Shown here piece by piece: positions 1 through 17,551 of a DNA stretch of 57,167 nt (position 1 is its first letter; each line of letters starts with the position of its first letter). The notes under the pieces are model-generated. The model was not told the DNA's origin and searched no databases. It worked only from the letters and a program-made list of their open reading frames with translations. The stretch comes from Actinomadura sp. HBU206391. GTDB taxonomy: Bacteria; Actinomycetota; Actinomycetes; Streptosporangiales; Streptosporangiaceae. The stretch is from positions 1 to 57,167 of the forward strand of contig NZ_JABVEB010000024.1 of the NCBI RefSeq assembly GCF_014323665.1. Reading direction: 5' to 3'. A program made the position numbers and the translations under genes.

Positions 1-305
1 AGCCGGAGGCGAGGCCATGTACACGCCCCTCTAAACTATGGGTTTCCTCACTGCTGGTCAGAGCTCGAAAAACCCATGTCTGCTCTTGACTCAGAGCCGA
101 TGAGGAGCGATGCTGCGAGGCAACTGTGATGCATACTGCGGCGGTAGAGTTGCTAGCAGTGTGGCAATCGGCTACACTGCCCCTTTGCGCTGCCCTCTGA
201 CTATCCACGTTTGAGATCCGCTGGGATCACTCTCTGCGTCTCACTCATGGACCGTCTGGCGTGCGCGCCGTTCAGTACCGCCGCGAGCCCTCGGAAGGAC
301 CACTC
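1..305 (+). other. upstream region and leader of rpoBC
   Basis: I see no gene in this stretch. It holds an 8-bp inverted repeat (38-45 with 70-77, 24-nt loop), two candidate promoters (86-114 and 150-178) and the rpoB leader. The last bases carry a GGAAGGA ribosome-binding site at 293-299. The rplJ/rplL genes that normally precede rpoB must lie outside the window. Confidence 0.6.
150..178 (+). promoter_or_regulatory. probable main promoter of rpoBC
   Basis: TTGCTA at 150-155 and TACACT at 173-178 are separated by 17 nt, which fits a primary sigma factor promoter (four of six matches in each box). Transcription would start near 185 and give a leader of about 120 nt before the rpoB start. A weaker pair, TTGACT at 86-91 and GATGCT at 109-114 with 17-nt spacing, lies upstream and could be a second promoter. 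Confidence 0.6.
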
Positions 306-3773
<3,468 letters not shown>

Positions 3774-3805
3774 TTCTCAAACGACAACAGGGGACTGAAC
3801 ACAAC

Positions 3806-7678
<3,873 letters not shown>

Positions 7679-7704
7679 CAGGACAAGAGGAAAAAGCGCA
7701 CCAG

Positions 7705-7740
7705 GGATGGGGCCGCTTCCCGTCGGAAGCGGCCCCATCC
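7705..7740 (+). terminator. terminator of rpoBC
   Basis: A perfect 16-bp stem (7705-7720 with 7725-7740) closes a 4-nt CGTC loop 27 nt after the rpoC stop. The following bases (TCATAT) are only weakly T-rich, as is common for actinobacterial terminators. Confidence 0.85.
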
Positions 7741-7955
7741 TCATATCACGGCCGTCCGCCACATAGCGTGGTGATTTGCGGTGGCACCGGCGATCGCGGG
7801 AAGGTGGTCGCGATGGAGCTCAGCCGGGGACGGCCCGACATGGTGAGCAGAGACAGAGTTCGGGGGGCCGCGTTACGCGCCGTGCGCCTTCGGATGGAAC
7901 TGCATGCCCGGGCGTCGCACGCGCTCGGGGGGTACGGCGCTGAAGGAGCCCGACG

Positions 7956-9950
7956 ATGAGCGAGCAGGACGGCACGCAAGGACCGCAGTGGCCGCTGCCC
8001 GACGACCAGGGGCCGCCGCAGGGCGGGCGAACCGACGAGACCAAGGAGACCACCGAGGTCTCACAGGAGACCCAGGACACCGGGCCCGCGTCGACGATCC
8101 GCCCGATAGGCGACCGGACCGTCGTGTTCGGCGCCCCCGCGCCCTCCCGCGGAGGCCCGCAGCCGAGTCCCGAGTGGCCCCAAGGCAGCGGGTCGACACA
8201 GGGCAGTGAGTCGACACAGGGCAGCGGGTCGACGCAGGGCGGTGGGCCCGCCCAGGGCGTGCCGCCGCACGATCCGGCGCCGCCCGCACCGGGCTACGGC
8301 TCGCCGGCCTACGGCCAGCCCTCCTACGGGCAGCCGGCGGAACAGGAACGGTCTCCCTACGGAGCCCTGCCGCAGGCCGACCCCTACGCACCTCCGTCGT
8401 ACGGCCAGACGCCGGCCGCACCGGCCGCCCAGGATCCCTATGGCCAGGCGCCGACCCCCACCTACGGGCAACCGGCCGACCAGCCGCCGTACGCGCAGCC
8501 GTCCTACGGCCAGCCGTCGTACGGGCAGCCCGAGCAGCAGGCGCCGGGCCAGCAGGCGCCGGGCCAGCAGCCCTATGGGCAGCCCGAACAGCAGGCACAG
8601 GGGCAGCAGACACCGGGGCAGCAGGCGCCGGGCCAGCAGCCGTACGGTCAGCAGCCCCTCGGCCAGCCGGAGCAGCAGCCCTACGGCGGGCAGCCGGAGC
8701 AGCAGTCGTACGGTCAGCAGCCCTACGGCCAGCAGCCGTACGCCCAGCCGGAGCAGCAGCCCTACGGCGGACAGCCGTACGGGCAGGCACCCGGCCAGGA
8801 GAGCGGCTACCCGCAGCAGCCGGCCTACGGTACGCCGGGCGGCGGGCAGCAGGACGAGCCGTCCGGGTACCCGCGGCAGCCCGGCTCGTTCGGCCAGCCG
8901 GATCAGCCCCAGCAGCCCTACGAGGCACCGGGACGGCCGGAGCAGCCCTACGGGCAGCAGGCGACCTATGGCCAGTACGGCCAGGCGGCCTACGGGCAGC
9001 CCCAGCAGGGGCAGCAGCCGTACGGTGAGCAGGAGGCGCCGTACACGCCGCCGGCCTCGCCGGAGAGCTCCGGCTCTGACGCGCTCGGCGAACGCACGAT
9101 GATCGTGCCGGCTCCCGGGACCGGCACCGAGCCTCCGGTGGATCAGTCGTCCACCGACGAGCAGCCGGCCTACCGGTTGCCGACCGACGTTCCGCTGGTC
9201 TCGGGTCCGGGCGGTGGCGACACCGAAGAGCGGACCGTGACGGTGCAACCGCTGGACCAGGGCTTCGGCTCGGGCGGAGCGTCGGAGGAGCCCCGGTCCT
9301 ACGGTGCACCGGGTTCGGGTTTCGGGTCGCCCGGCGACCGGGACGAGGACGCCCAGCCGACCCAGGCCTTCCGTCCGTCCGAGGAGTCACCGGGCTTCTC
9401 CGACAGCGGGCAGGGGCGCTCGGAACCGGGCGGGCAGCAGCCGTGGTCGGCGCCCTCCGCCGACCAGGCGCAGCAGCCGTACGGCGGGCAGCAGCCCTAC
9501 GGGCAGCAGCAGGCCCAGCAGCCCTACGGCCAGCAGTCCTACGGTCAGCAGCCGTACGGCGGGCAGCAGGCTCAGCAGCCCTACGGCCAGCAGGCCCAGC
9601 AGCCCTACGGGCAGCAGCAGGCCCAGCAGCCCTACGGGCAGCCTGAGGGCCAGGCGGGTCAGCAGGGCTACGGCCAGCACGCGGCGTACGGTCAGCAGCC
9701 CGGGCAGCAGCACGGCCAGCCGGGCCAGCAAGGGCAGCAGCAGGCCCAGGGCCAGCAGGGCTACGGCCAGCACGCGGCCTATGGCCAGCAGCAGGGCCAG
9801 CACGGCGGCGAGACCGCCTACCCCGGCTACGGCAACGTCTCCGGATATCCGGACGAGGGCGGGAAATCGCGGGCCAAGCTGCTGATCGGGATCGGCGCGG
9901 CCCTGGTGGTCATCATCGCGGTGGTAGTGATCGTCGCCTACGTGCTCTGA
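7956..9950 (+). CDS. Gln/Gly/Tyr/Pro-repeat tail-anchored protein
   Basis: I do not recognise a family. The 664-residue protein is almost entirely low complexity: it has about 17 PYG tripeptides, mostly as QQPYGQ units, in two blocks (roughly residues 110-370 and 490-630). It has no cysteine and only three lysines. The sole hydrophobic segment is the last 24 residues, preceded by Lys-Ser-Arg-Ala-Lys, so the protein looks tail-anchored with the repeats in the cytoplasm. Three short non-repeat patches carry Asp/Glu-Arg-Thr followed by beta-branched residues (Thr55, Thr381, Thr427). The ATG at 7956 has GAAGGAG 7 nt upstream. It is a separate unit between two terminators. The composition resembles prion-like domains; any scaffold or condensate role is inference. 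Confidence 0.85.
   Translation: MSEQDGTQGPQWPLPDDQGPPQGGRTDETKETTEVSQETQDTGPASTIRPIGDRTVVFGAPAPSRGGPQPSPEWPQGSGSTQGSESTQGSGSTQGGGPAQGVPPHDPAPPAPGYGSPAYGQPSYGQPAEQERSPYGALPQADPYAPPSYGQTPAAPAAQDPYGQAPTPTYGQPADQPPYAQPSYGQPSYGQPEQQAPGQQAPGQQPYGQPEQQAQGQQTPGQQAPGQQPYGQQPLGQPEQQPYGGQPEQQSYGQQPYGQQPYAQPEQQPYGGQPYGQAPGQESGYPQQPAYGTPGGGQQDEPSGYPRQPGSFGQPDQPQQPYEAPGRPEQPYGQQATYGQYGQAAYGQPQQGQQPYGEQEAPYTPPASPESSGSDALGERTMIVPAPGTGTEPPVDQSSTDEQPAYRLPTDVPLVSGPGGGDTEERTVTVQPLDQGFGSGGASEEPRSYGAPGSGFGSPGDRDEDAQPTQAFRPSEESPGFSDSGQGRSEPGGQQPWSAPSADQAQQPYGGQQPYGQQQAQQPYGQQSYGQQPYGGQQAQQPYGQQAQQPYGQQQAQQPYGQPEGQAGQQGYGQHAAYGQQPGQQHGQPGQQGQQQAQGQQGYGQHAAYGQQQGQHGGETAYPGYGNVSGYPDEGGKSRAKLLIGIGAALVVIIAVVVIVAYVL
8281..9840 (+). 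repeat. degenerate repeats coding QQPYGQ units
   Basis: Short imperfect direct repeats of the type CAGCAGCCCTACGGCCAG recur across this interval in frame. They form two blocks separated by non-repetitive sequence at about 9060-9420. Length changes by slippage or unequal recombination would stay in frame when whole units are gained or lost. Confidence 0.8.
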
Positions 9951-9991
9951 TCCGGCCGGCCCGGGCTCTTCTCAGAGCGACAGGTCTCAGG

Positions 9992-10030
9992 CAGAATGCC
10001 GACGGGAACAACCGTCGGCATTCTGTCGTT
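9992..10030 (+). terminator. terminator after the repeat-protein gene
   Basis: A perfect 14-bp stem (9992-10005 with 10012-10025) has a 6-nt loop and is followed by TCGTTCTGT, a moderately T-rich tail. It lies 42 nt after the stop codon. Confidence 0.85.
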
Positions 10031-10089
10031 CTGTACCGTTGACGACATGGGTGGCTTCCGGCCGCCCCCGGCGGGATCGACCGCTCGCT

Positions 10090-10118
10090 TTGACCTTTGG
10101 TGCGAGGGTGGGTAGTCT
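10090..10118 (+). promoter_or_regulatory. promoter of rpsL-rpsG-fusA-tuf
   Basis: TTGACC at 10090-10095 and TAGTCT at 10113-10118 are separated by 17 nt. This is a good match to the vegetative sigma consensus of actinomycetes and sits where the str operon promoter is expected. It implies a leader of about 250 nt. Confidence 0.75.
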
Positions 10119-10378
10119 TTCCCTTCGTGCCCGCGGTATGCGGGCCATCATGCGTGTGTGCTGGCTTTGCCGTGCGCCGCATTCAACTCCCCGGCTCGGT
10201 TCGGCCCTTACGGGCCGGATGGATTGCGGCGGGCGCGACACGCCCGACCGCGGGGGTCGGAGAGGTCGGGAAACCGGCAGGTCACAGCCTCGGAAGGGGC
10301 TGTGAATCACGGTTGCACGCAAGTGCGATCGTCCAGAGGAAGACTTACCGGCTCGGTACGAGGGAAGACGGAGACGCG

Positions 10379-10753
10379 GTGCCCACGATCCAGCAGCTGG
10401 TCCGAAAGGGCCGCCAGGACAAGGTGACCAAGAACAAGACGCCCGCGCTTAAGGGGAGCCCCCAGCGCCGGGGTGTCTGCACGCGCGTCTACACGACGAC
10501 GCCGAAGAAGCCGAACTCCGCGCTGCGCAAGGTCGCCCGTGTTCGGTTGTCCAGCGGAATAGAGGTCACGGCCTACATTCCGGGCGTCGGCCACAACCTG
10601 CAGGAGCACTCGATCGTGCTCGTGCGCGGTGGTCGTGTGAAGGACCTCCCGGGTGTCAGGTACAAGATCATCCGCGGCACTCTGGACACCCAGGGTGTGC
10701 GCAACCGCAAGCAGGCGCGCAGCCGCTACGGCGCGAAGAAGGAGAAGAGCTGA
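10379..10753 (+). CDS. rpsL: 30S ribosomal protein S12
   Basis: S12 lies at the decoding centre of the 30S subunit and monitors codon-anticodon pairing. The 124-residue product contains the [11 protein letters not shown] segment and the later [12 protein letters not shown] segment, where streptomycin-resistance changes normally arise. Both look wild type, with lysine at each classical site. Translation starts at GTG 10379, with GGAG 5 nt upstream; the open frame extends further upstream but nothing there resembles S12. It is the first gene of the str operon and overlaps rpsG by one base (TGATG). Confidence 0.98.
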   Translation: MPTIQQLVRKGRQDKVTKNKTPALKGSPQRRGVCTRVYTTTPKKPNSALRKVARVRLSSGIEVTAYIPGVGHNLQEHSIVLVRGGRVKDLPGVRYKIIRGTLDTQGVRNRKQARSRYGAKKEKS

Positions 10754-11223
10754 TGCCCCGCAAGGGACCTGCCGCCAAGCGTCAGCTGATCGCTGACCCG
10801 GTGTACAACTCGCCGCTGGTCACCGCACTGATCAACAAGGTGCTGCTGGACGGCAAGCGCTCGATCGCGCAGAGCATCGTGTACGACGCTCTCGAGGGCG
10901 CCCGCGAGAAGACCGGCAACGACCCGGTCGTCACGCTGAAGCGCGCGCTCGACAACGTGAAGCCGACCCTCGAGGTCCGCAGCCGGCGAGTCGGCGGCGC
11001 GACCTACCAGGTGCCGGTGGAGGTGCGCCCGGCGCGCAGCACCACTCTCGCCCTGCGGTGGCTCATCGTCTACTCCCGGCAGCGCCGCGAGAAGACGATG
11101 ACCGAGCGGCTGATGAACGAGCTGCTCGACGCGAGCAACGGCCTCGGCGCGAGTGTGAAGAAGCGCGAGGACACCCACAAGATGGCGGAGTCGAACAAGG
11201 CCTTCGCCCACTACCGCTGGTAA
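10753..11223 (+). CDS. rpsG: 30S ribosomal protein S7
   Basis: S7 nucleates assembly of the 30S head and contacts the E-site tRNA and mRNA. The 156-residue protein has the standard bacterial length, beginning [11 protein letters not shown] and ending in the KAFAHYRW tail typical of the family. The ATG overlaps the rpsL stop codon by one base, so translation is probably coupled. In E. coli S7 represses its own operon; whether that happens here is not visible. Confidence 0.98.
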   Translation: MPRKGPAAKRQLIADPVYNSPLVTALINKVLLDGKRSIAQSIVYDALEGAREKTGNDPVVTLKRALDNVKPTLEVRSRRVGGATYQVPVEVRPARSTTLALRWLIVYSRQRREKTMTERLMNELLDASNGLGASVKKREDTHKMAESNKAFAHYRW

Positions 11224-11266
11224 TCCAGCTCACAGACGTACGAGAAGACGCGAGGACGCGAGCACA

Positions 11267-13378
11267 GTGGCTACTCAGACCGGTGTAGACCTGGCCAAGG
11301 TCCGCAACATCGGGATCATGGCCCACATCGACGCGGGCAAGACGACGACGACTGAGCGCATCCTGTTCTACACAGGCATGAGCTACAAGATCGGCGAGGT
11401 CCACGACGGCGCGGCCACCACCGACTGGATGGAGCAGGAACAGGAGCGGGGAATCACCATCACCTCCGCTGCCGTCACCTGCAAGTGGGAGGTCGACAAG
11501 ACCGACCACACCATCAACATCATCGACACCCCCGGGCACGTCGACTTCACCGTCGAGGTGGAGCGGTCGCTGCGGGTGCTCGACGGTGCCGTCGCCGTGT
11601 TCGACGGCGTGGCCGGAGTCGAGCCGCAGTCCGAGACGGTGTGGCGTCAGGCCGACCGCTACGGCGTCCCGCGGATCTGCTTCGTCAACAAGCTCGACCG
11701 GGTCGGCGCGGAGTTCCACCGCTGCGTCGACATGATCGTGTCGCGGCTCAACGCGACGCCCCTGGTGCTGCAGCTGCCGATCGGCGCCGAGGCGGACTTC
11801 AAGGGCGTCATCGACCTCGTGTCGATGAAGGCGCTCGTGTGGAGCCCCGAGGCCAAGATGGGCGAGATGTACGACACCGTCGACATCCCGGACACCCACG
11901 TCGAGGCGGCCCGCGAGTGGCACGACCGGCTGGTCGAGACGCTGGCCGAGGGCGACGACGAGATCATGGAGCTGTACCTCGAGGGCAACGAGCCCACGGC
12001 GGACCAGCTGATCGCCGGGATCCGTCGCGCGACCATCGCCGGCAACCTCACTCCGGTGCTGTGCGGCACGGCGTTCAAGAACAAGGGCGTGCAGCCGCTG
12101 CTGGACGCGATCGTCCGCTACCTGCCCTCGCCGATCGACGTTCCCTCTGTCGAGGGTCACGACGTGAAGAACGAGGAGAAGGTCATCGCTCGCAAGCCGA
12201 GCGAGGACGAGCCGTTCTCCGCGCTCGCCTTCAAGATCATGAGCGACCCGCACCTGGGCAAGCTGACCTACATCCGGGTCTACTCCGGTGTTCTCGAGGC
12301 CGGCACGCAGGTCCTGAACAGCGTGAAGGACCGCAAGGAGCGGATCGGCAAGATCTACCGGATGCACGCGAACAAGCGTGAGGAGATCGGCCATGTGGGC
12401 GCCGGCGACATCGTCGCGGTGATGGGCCTGAAGTCCACCACCACGGGCGAGACGCTGAGCGACCCGGCCAACCCGGTGATCCTCGAATCCATGACCTTCC
12501 CGGCCCCGGTCATCAACGTGGCGATCGAGCCGAAGACCAAGGTCGACCAGCAGAAGCTGGGCACCGCGATCCAGCGGCTGGCCGAGGAGGACCCCTCCTT
12601 CCAGGTCCGTACGGACGAGGAGACCGGTCAGACCATCATCTCGGGCATGGGCGAGCTCCACCTGGAGATCCTCGTCGACCGGATGAAGCGGGAGTTCAAG
12701 GTCGAGGCCAACGTCGGCCGCCCGCAGGTCGCCTACCGCGAGACCATCCGCCGCAAGGTCGAGAAGGTCGAGTACACCCACAAGAAGCAGACCGGTGGTG
12801 CGGGCCAGTTCGGCCGGGTCATCATCGACCTGGAGCCGCTGGGTGGCGGTAGCGACGGCTATGAGTTCGAGAACAAGGTGACCGGTGGCCGTATCCCGCG
12901 GGAGTACATCCCGTCCGTGGACGCGGGCTGCCAGGAGGCCGCCGAGTTCGGTGTGCTCGCGGGGTACCCGCTGGTGGGCATCAAGGTCACCTTGCGTGAC
13001 GGTGCCTACCACGACGTGGACTCCTCGGAGATGGCGTTCAAGGTCGCCGGTTCCATGGCGTTCAAGGAGGCGGCCCGCAAGGCCGACCCCGCGCTGCTGG
13101 AGCCGATGATGGCGGTCGAGGTCACCACTCCCGAGGACAACATGGGTGACGTGATCGGCGACCTGAACAGCCGGCGTGGTCAGATCCAGGCGATGGACGA
13201 GTCACACGGCGCCCGGGTCGTCAAGGCCATCGTTCCCCTCTCTGAGATGTTCGGCTACGTGGGCGACCTGCGCAGCAAGACCCAAGGCCGAGCGGTATTC
13301 ACCATGCAGTTCGACTCCTACGCGGAGGTTCCCACGAACGTCGCGCAGGAGATCATCGCGAAGGCGCGGGGCGAATAA
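11267..13378 (+). CDS. fusA: elongation factor G
   Basis: EF-G is the GTPase that drives tRNA-mRNA translocation and, with RRF, ribosome recycling. The 703-residue protein has the P-loop AHIDAGKT at residues 19-26, the DTPGH switch-II motif from Asp87 and the NKLD guanine-specificity motif at 141-144. Domains II to V follow, including the RETI and GQFGRV segments. The GTG at 11267 starts 44 nt after rpsG; the only Shine-Dalgarno-like match is GAGG 11 nt upstream. It is a typical str operon fusA, with no sign of the antibiotic-related paralogues. Confidence 0.98.
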   Translation: MATQTGVDLAKVRNIGIMAHIDAGKTTTTERILFYTGMSYKIGEVHDGAATTDWMEQEQERGITITSAAVTCKWEVDKTDHTINIIDTPGHVDFTVEVERSLRVLDGAVAVFDGVAGVEPQSETVWRQADRYGVPRICFVNKLDRVGAEFHRCVDMIVSRLNATPLVLQLPIGAEADFKGVIDLVSMKALVWSPEAKMGEMYDTVDIPDTHVEAAREWHDRLVETLAEGDDEIMELYLEGNEPTADQLIAGIRRATIAGNLTPVLCGTAFKNKGVQPLLDAIVRYLPSPIDVPSVEGHDVKNEEKVIARKPSEDEPFSALAFKIMSDPHLGKLTYIRVYSGVLEAGTQVLNSVKDRKERIGKIYRMHANKREEIGHVGAGDIVAVMGLKSTTTGETLSDPANPVILESMTFPAPVINVAIEPKTKVDQQKLGTAIQRLAEEDPSFQVRTDEETGQTIISGMGELHLEILVDRMKREFKVEANVGRPQVAYRETIRRKVEKVEYTHKKQTGGAGQFGRVIIDLEPLGGGSDGYEFENKVTGGRIPREYIPSVDAGCQEAAEFGVLAGYPLVGIKVTLRDGAYHDVDSSEMAFKVAGSMAFKEAARKADPALLEPMMAVEVTTPEDNMGDVIGDLNSRRGQIQAMDESHGARVVKAIVPLSEMFGYVGDLRSKTQGRAVFTMQFDSYAEVPTNVAQEIIAKARGE

Positions 13379-13458
13379 GCGCTGCCGCCGGTATTGCCAG
13401 CCATTTTCAGCAAACGTAGACGGACGTCGAAAGGCGTCAGATTCACAAGGAGACACCA

Positions 13459-14652
13459 GTGGCCAAGGCCAAGTTCGAGCGGACGAAGCCGCACGTAAAC
13501 ATCGGCACCATTGGGCACATCGACCATGGTAAAACCACTCTTACCGCGGCGATTACCAAGGTGCTCCACGACAAGTACCCGGACCTGAACCCCTTCACGC
13601 CGTTCGACGAGATCGACAAGGCGCCGGAGGAGCGGGAGCGGGGCATCACGATCTCCATCGCGCACGTCGAGTACCAGACCGAGGCGCGGCACTACGCGCA
13701 CGTCGACTGCCCGGGTCACGCGGACTACATCAAGAACATGATCACCGGCGCCGCCCAGATGGACGGTGCGATCCTGGTCGTGGCCGCCACCGACGGCCCG
13801 ATGCCGCAGACCAAGGAGCACGTGCTGCTCGCCCGCCAGGTCGGCGTGCCCTACATTGTCGTGGCCCTCAACAAGGCCGACATGGTCGATGACGAGGAGA
13901 TCCTGGAGCTCGTCGAGCTCGAGGTCCGTGAGCTTCTCACCGAGTACGAGTTCCCGGGCGATGACGTCCCGGTCGTGCGCGTCTCCGCGCTCAAGGCGCT
14001 CGAGGGCGACGCCGAGTGGGGCGAGAAGATCGTCGAACTCATGACCGCCGTGGACGAGAGCGTCCCGCAGCCGGTGCGTGAGACCGAGAAGCCCTTCCTC
14101 ATGCCGATCGAGGACGTCTTCTCGATCACCGGTCGAGGCACGGTCGTCACCGGCCGGATCGAGCGTGGTGTCGTCAACGTCAACGAGACCGTCGACATCA
14201 TCGGCATCCAGGAGAAGGCCACCACGACCACCGTCACCGGTGTCGAGATGTTCCGCAAGCTGCTCGACCAGGGCCAGGCCGGCGACAACGTCGGTCTGCT
14301 CCTGCGAGGCATCAAGCGCGAGGACGTCGAGCGCGGCCAGTGTGTGATCAAGCCGGGCACGAACACCCCGCACACCGAGTTCGAGGCGCAGGTCTACATC
14401 CTGTCCAAGGACGAGGGCGGCCGGCACACGCCGTTCTTCAACAACTACCGTCCGCAGTTCTACTTCCGGACCACGGACGTGACCGGCGTCGTCAACCTGC
14501 CCGAGGGCACGGAGATGGTCATGCCGGGCGACAACACCGAGATGAAGGTCGACCTGATCCAGCCGATCGCGATGGAGGAAGGTCTCCGTTTCGCGATCCG
14601 TGAGGGCGGCCGCACCGTCGGTGCCGGTCGCGTGGTCAAGATTCTCAAGTAA
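13459..14652 (+). CDS. tuf: elongation factor Tu
   Basis: EF-Tu carries aminoacyl-tRNA to the ribosomal A site. The 397-residue protein has GHIDHGKT at residues 19-26, DCPGH from Asp83 with the catalytic His87, and NKAD at 138-141. The beta-barrel domains II and III follow, ending in the usual GRVVKILK. The GTG at 13459 has AAGGAGA 5 nt upstream, a stronger site than that of fusA, in keeping with high EF-Tu demand. The 80-nt spacer after fusA shows no obvious promoter. Confidence 0.98.
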   Translation: MAKAKFERTKPHVNIGTIGHIDHGKTTLTAAITKVLHDKYPDLNPFTPFDEIDKAPEERERGITISIAHVEYQTEARHYAHVDCPGHADYIKNMITGAAQMDGAILVVAATDGPMPQTKEHVLLARQVGVPYIVVALNKADMVDDEEILELVELEVRELLTEYEFPGDDVPVVRVSALKALEGDAEWGEKIVELMTAVDESVPQPVRETEKPFLMPIEDVFSITGRGTVVTGRIERGVVNVNETVDIIGIQEKATTTTVTGVEMFRKLLDQGQAGDNVGLLLRGIKREDVERGQCVIKPGTNTPHTEFEAQVYILSKDEGGRHTPFFNNYRPQFYFRTTDVTGVVNLPEGTEMVMPGDNTEMKVDLIQPIAMEEGLRFAIREGGRTVGAGRVVKILK

Positions 14653-14666
14653 AGACACCCCGCGGA

Positions 14667-14702
14667 GCGGCGGTCCGGTCCTCCAGAGCACCGGACCGCC
14701 GC
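14667..14702 (+). terminator. hairpin between tuf and rpsJ
   Basis: A perfect 13-bp GC-rich stem (14667-14679 with 14690-14702) has a 10-nt loop and starts 14 nt after the tuf stop. No T-tract follows. It probably ends or attenuates str operon transcription. I see no convincing separate promoter between it and rpsJ, so some read-through into the S10 operon is likely. Confidence 0.7.
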
Positions 14703-14756
14703 GCCACGACACCGAAGTAACCAGCGGCACTACCAGCAAAGGACACCGAGGCCACA

Positions 14757-15065
14757 ATGGCGGGACAGAAGATCCGCATCCGGCTCAAGGCCTACGACCA
14801 CGAGGTCATCGACACCTCGGCGCGAAAGATCGTCGAGACGGTGACGCGCACGGGCGCCAAGGTCGCGGGCCCGGTGCCGCTGCCGACCGAGAAGAACGTG
14901 TACTGCGTCATCCGCTCGCCGCACAAGTACAAGGACTCGCGCGAGCACTTCGAGATGCGCACACACAAGCGGCTGATCGACATCATCGATCCGACGCCCA
15001 AGACGGTCGACTCGCTCATGCGGCTCGACCTTCCGGCCGGCGTCGACATCGAGATCAAGCTCTAA
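14757..15065 (+). CDS. rpsJ: 30S ribosomal protein S10
   Basis: S10 is a head protein of the 30S subunit and, as NusE, also joins the antitermination complex. The 102-residue product has the standard length and the typical segments [11 protein letters not shown] and THKRLIDI, followed by the [12 protein letters not shown] end. The ATG at 14757 follows AAAGGA and GAGG elements. It opens the S10 gene cluster that runs without large gaps to rpsQ. Confidence 0.98.
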   Translation: MAGQKIRIRLKAYDHEVIDTSARKIVETVTRTGAKVAGPVPLPTEKNVYCVIRSPHKYKDSREHFEMRTHKRLIDIIDPTPKTVDSLMRLDLPAGVDIEIKL

Positions 15066-15078
15066 AGGACGCACCCAG

Positions 15079-15729
15079 ATGAGTAAGCAGAGAAAGGGCG
15101 TCCTGGGCGAGAAGCTCGGCATGACCCAGGTCTTCGACGATGAGGGCCGGATGGTGCCGGTAACCGTCGTCCAGGCCGGGCCGTGCGTTGTCACCCGGGT
15201 ACGTACGCCCGAAGTAGACGGCTACACCGCCGTCCAGCTCGGCTACGGCCAGATCGACCCGCGCAAGGTGAACAAGCCGCGCACGGGTCACTTCGACAAG
15301 GCCGGCGTCACGCCGCGCCGTTACGTCGTCGAGCTCCGGACCGACAACGCCACCGAGTACGAACTCGGCCAGGAGATCACCGTTGACGTCTTCGAGGCCG
15401 GCCAGAAGATCGACGTCACAGGCACGAGCAAGGGCAAGGGCACTGCCGGTGTCATGAAGCGCCACGGGTTCAAGGGACTCGGCGCCTCTCACGGCACGCA
15501 GCGCAAGCACCGCTCGCCCGGCTCGATCGGCGGCTGCGCGACCCCTGGTCGCGTGTTCAAGGGCCTGCGCATGGCGGGGCGGCACGGTAACGCCCGCACC
15601 ACCGTGCAGAACCTGACCGTGCACGCCGTGGACGCGGACAAGGGTCTGCTGCTCATCAAGGGCGCGGTCCCCGGCCCGAACGGCGGCCTGCTGCTGGTCC
15701 GCAACGCAGTGAAGGGAGCGGGCGCATGA
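15079..15729 (+). CDS. rplC: 50S ribosomal protein L3
   Basis: L3 is an early 50S assembly protein whose long loop reaches toward the peptidyl-transferase centre. The 216-residue product starts with the common [15 protein letters not shown] segment and contains the conserved loop [21 protein letters not shown] ribosome-binding site AAAGGA lies between the rpsJ stop and the ATG at 15079. The 3' end overlaps rplD by 4 bases (ATGA), consistent with translational coupling. Confidence 0.98.
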   Translation: MSKQRKGVLGEKLGMTQVFDDEGRMVPVTVVQAGPCVVTRVRTPEVDGYTAVQLGYGQIDPRKVNKPRTGHFDKAGVTPRRYVVELRTDNATEYELGQEITVDVFEAGQKIDVTGTSKGKGTAGVMKRHGFKGLGASHGTQRKHRSPGSIGGCATPGRVFKGLRMAGRHGNARTTVQNLTVHAVDADKGLLLIKGAVPGPNGGLLLVRNAVKGAGA

Positions 15730-16370
15730 GTGCACAGATCACCAAGGCCACACGGGCCGACATAAAGCTGGCGCCCGAGATCTTCGACGCGAAGGTCAAC
15801 GTGCCGCTGATCCACCAGGTGGTCGTGGCGCAGCTCGCCGCGGCCCGGCAGGGCACGGCCTCGACCAAGACCCGGGGCGAAGTCTCCGGCGGTGGCCGCA
15901 AACCGTACCGGCAGAAGGGCACCGGCCGGGCCCGTCAGGGCTCGACCCGCGCGCCGCAGTTCGCCGGCGGTGGCGTCGTGCACGGCCCGCAGCCGCGCTC
16001 GTACGCGCAGAAGACGCCCAAGAAGATGAAGGCCGCCGCGCTCCGCGGCGCCCTGTCCGACCGGGCCCGGCACGGCCGGGTGCACGTGGTCGGCCCGCTG
16101 GTCGACGGCGACACGCCGAAGACCAAGGCCGCTCTGACCGCGCTGCGCGAGATCACCGAGGCGCGCAACATCCTGCTGGTGCTCGACGGCACGGACGAGG
16201 TGACCTGGGCGAGCCTGCGCAACGAGCAGAGCGTCCACCTCCTCGTGGCCGGTCAGCTCAACACCTACGACGTGCTCTGCAGCGACGACGTGGTGTTCAC
16301 CGAGAAGGGTTACGACGAGTTCGTGACCCGGGCGCTCAAGACGATGAAGAAAGAGGGGGCGGACAAGTGA
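15726..16370 (+). CDS. rplD: 50S ribosomal protein L4
   Basis: L4 binds domain I of 23S rRNA and lines the exit tunnel. The 214-residue protein carries the conserved loop [24 protein letters not shown] split around residues 55-80, where macrolide-resistance changes occur in other bacteria; nothing unusual is seen there. In E. coli L4 represses the S10 operon. The gene overlaps rplC and rplW by 4 bases each, so the three are tightly coupled. Confidence 0.97.
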   Translation: MSAQITKATRADIKLAPEIFDAKVNVPLIHQVVVAQLAAARQGTASTKTRGEVSGGGRKPYRQKGTGRARQGSTRAPQFAGGGVVHGPQPRSYAQKTPKKMKAAALRGALSDRARHGRVHVVGPLVDGDTPKTKAALTALREITEARNILLVLDGTDEVTWASLRNEQSVHLLVAGQLNTYDVLCSDDVVFTEKGYDEFVTRALKTMKKEGADK

Positions 16371-16669
16371 GCAAGATCGCTGACCCCCGCGACATCCTGA
16401 TCGCGCCCGTCGTCTCGGAGAAGAGCTACGGGCTGCTGGACGAGAACAAGTACACGTTCCTCGTACAGCCGGACGCCAACAAGACCCAGATCAAGCAGGC
16501 GGTCGAGGCGGTGTTCCAGGTCAAGGTCGCGAGCGTGAACACGATCAACCGGCAGGGTAAGCGCAAGCGCACCCGCCACGGCTTCGGTAAGCGCAAGGAC
16601 ACCAAGCGCGCGATCGTCAGCCTGGCCGAGGGCGAGCGGATCGATATCTTCGGCGGCCCCGCCGCCTAG
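16367..16669 (+). CDS. rplW: 50S ribosomal protein L23
   Basis: L23 sits at the mouth of the exit tunnel and is the docking site for trigger factor and signal recognition particle. The 100-residue product begins [20 protein letters not shown], with the family's conserved PVVSEKS, and has the basic [18 protein letters not shown] segment. The GTG at 16367 overlaps the rplD stop by 4 bases (GTGA). A spacer of 37 nt follows before rplB. Confidence 0.97.
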   Translation: MSKIADPRDILIAPVVSEKSYGLLDENKYTFLVQPDANKTQIKQAVEAVFQVKVASVNTINRQGKRKRTRHGFGKRKDTKRAIVSLAEGERIDIFGGPAA

Positions 16670-16706
16670 GGCGGGCCTCGAAGTAGACAAGGGATGAACG
16701 AAAAAG

Positions 16707-17540
16707 ATGGGCATCCGTAAGTACAAGCCGACGACACCGGGTCGTCGCGGGTCCAGCGTGGCCGACTTCGTGGAGGTCACGCGCCGCGAGCCCGAGAAGT
16801 CGCTGCTGCGTCCGCTCCCCAAGAAGGGCGGCCGCAACAACCACGGCCGCATCACCACGCGGCACCAGGGCGGCGGTCACAAGCGCGCCTACCGCGTCAT
16901 CGACTTCCGGCGCGCGGACAAGGACGGCGTGCCGGCCAAGGTCGCGCACATCGAGTACGACCCCAACCGCACCGCGCGGATCGCGCTGCTGCACTACGCC
17001 GACGGGGAGAAGCGCTACATCCTCGCCCCGACCGGCCTGAAGCAGGGCGACCGGGTGGAGAACGGCGCGGGCTCGGACATCAAGCCGGGCAACTGCCTGC
17101 CGCTGCGCAACATCCCGACCGGTACGGTCGTGCACGCCATCGAGCTGCGGCCGGGCGGCGGCGCCAAGATCGCCCGTTCCGCGGGCGCCGGGGTGCAGCT
17201 GCTGGCCAAGGAGGGCACCTACGCCACGCTGCGGATGCCCTCGGGCGAGATGCGGTTGGTGGACGTACGCTGCCGCGCCACGGTCGGCGAGGTCGGTAAC
17301 GCCGAGCAGTCGAACATCAACTGGGGCAAGGCCGGGCGTTCCCGCTGGAAGGGCAAGCGCCCGACCGTCCGCGGTGTGGCCATGAACCCGATCGACCACC
17401 CGCACGGTGGTGGTGAGGGCAAGACCTCTGGTGGTCGGCACCCGTCGAGCCCGTGGGGCCAGCCGGAGGGGCGTACGCGTAAGGCGCAGAAGCCCAGCGA
17501 CCGGCTCATCGTCCGTCGTCGCAGCAAGAAGAAGCGGTAG
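16707..17540 (+). CDS. rplB: 50S ribosomal protein L2
   Basis: L2 is needed for subunit association and peptidyl-transferase assembly. The 277-residue product has the usual bacterial length. The hallmark C-terminal segment [18 protein letters not shown], which contains the conserved histidine next to the catalytic centre, is followed by RHPSSPWG. The ATG at 16707 lies 37 nt after rplW. Confidence 0.98.
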   Translation: MGIRKYKPTTPGRRGSSVADFVEVTRREPEKSLLRPLPKKGGRNNHGRITTRHQGGGHKRAYRVIDFRRADKDGVPAKVAHIEYDPNRTARIALLHYADGEKRYILAPTGLKQGDRVENGAGSDIKPGNCLPLRNIPTGTVVHAIELRPGGGAKIARSAGAGVQLLAKEGTYATLRMPSGEMRLVDVRCRATVGEVGNAEQSNINWGKAGRSRWKGKRPTVRGVAMNPIDHPHGGGEGKTSGGRHPSSPWGQPEGRTRKAQKPSDRLIVRRRSKKKR

Positions 17541-17551
17541 GAGTCGCTGTC

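Larger units (their letters stand above)
9951..10378 (+). other. intergenic region and leader of the str operon
   Basis: No gene is supported here. The stretch contains the terminator of the upstream repeat-protein gene (9992-10025), the rpsL promoter (10090-10118) and an untranslated leader of about 250 nt. The leader contains a small hairpin (CACAGCC with GGCTGTG near 10285-10306) but no riboswitch that I recognise. Confidence 0.7.

Noticed and set aside
7768..7959. 63-codon plus-strand frame upstream of the repeat-protein gene
   Set aside because: It overlaps the next start, has no ribosome-binding site and its composition is not protein-like. The interval is better read as a promoter region.
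8061..9390. Minus-strand frames of 395 and 505 codons opposite the repeat protein
   Set aside because: They are Leu/Arg/Gly or Pro/Ala/Arg shadows of the CAG/TAC/GGC repeats. The plus strand has the ribosome-binding site and the membrane anchor.
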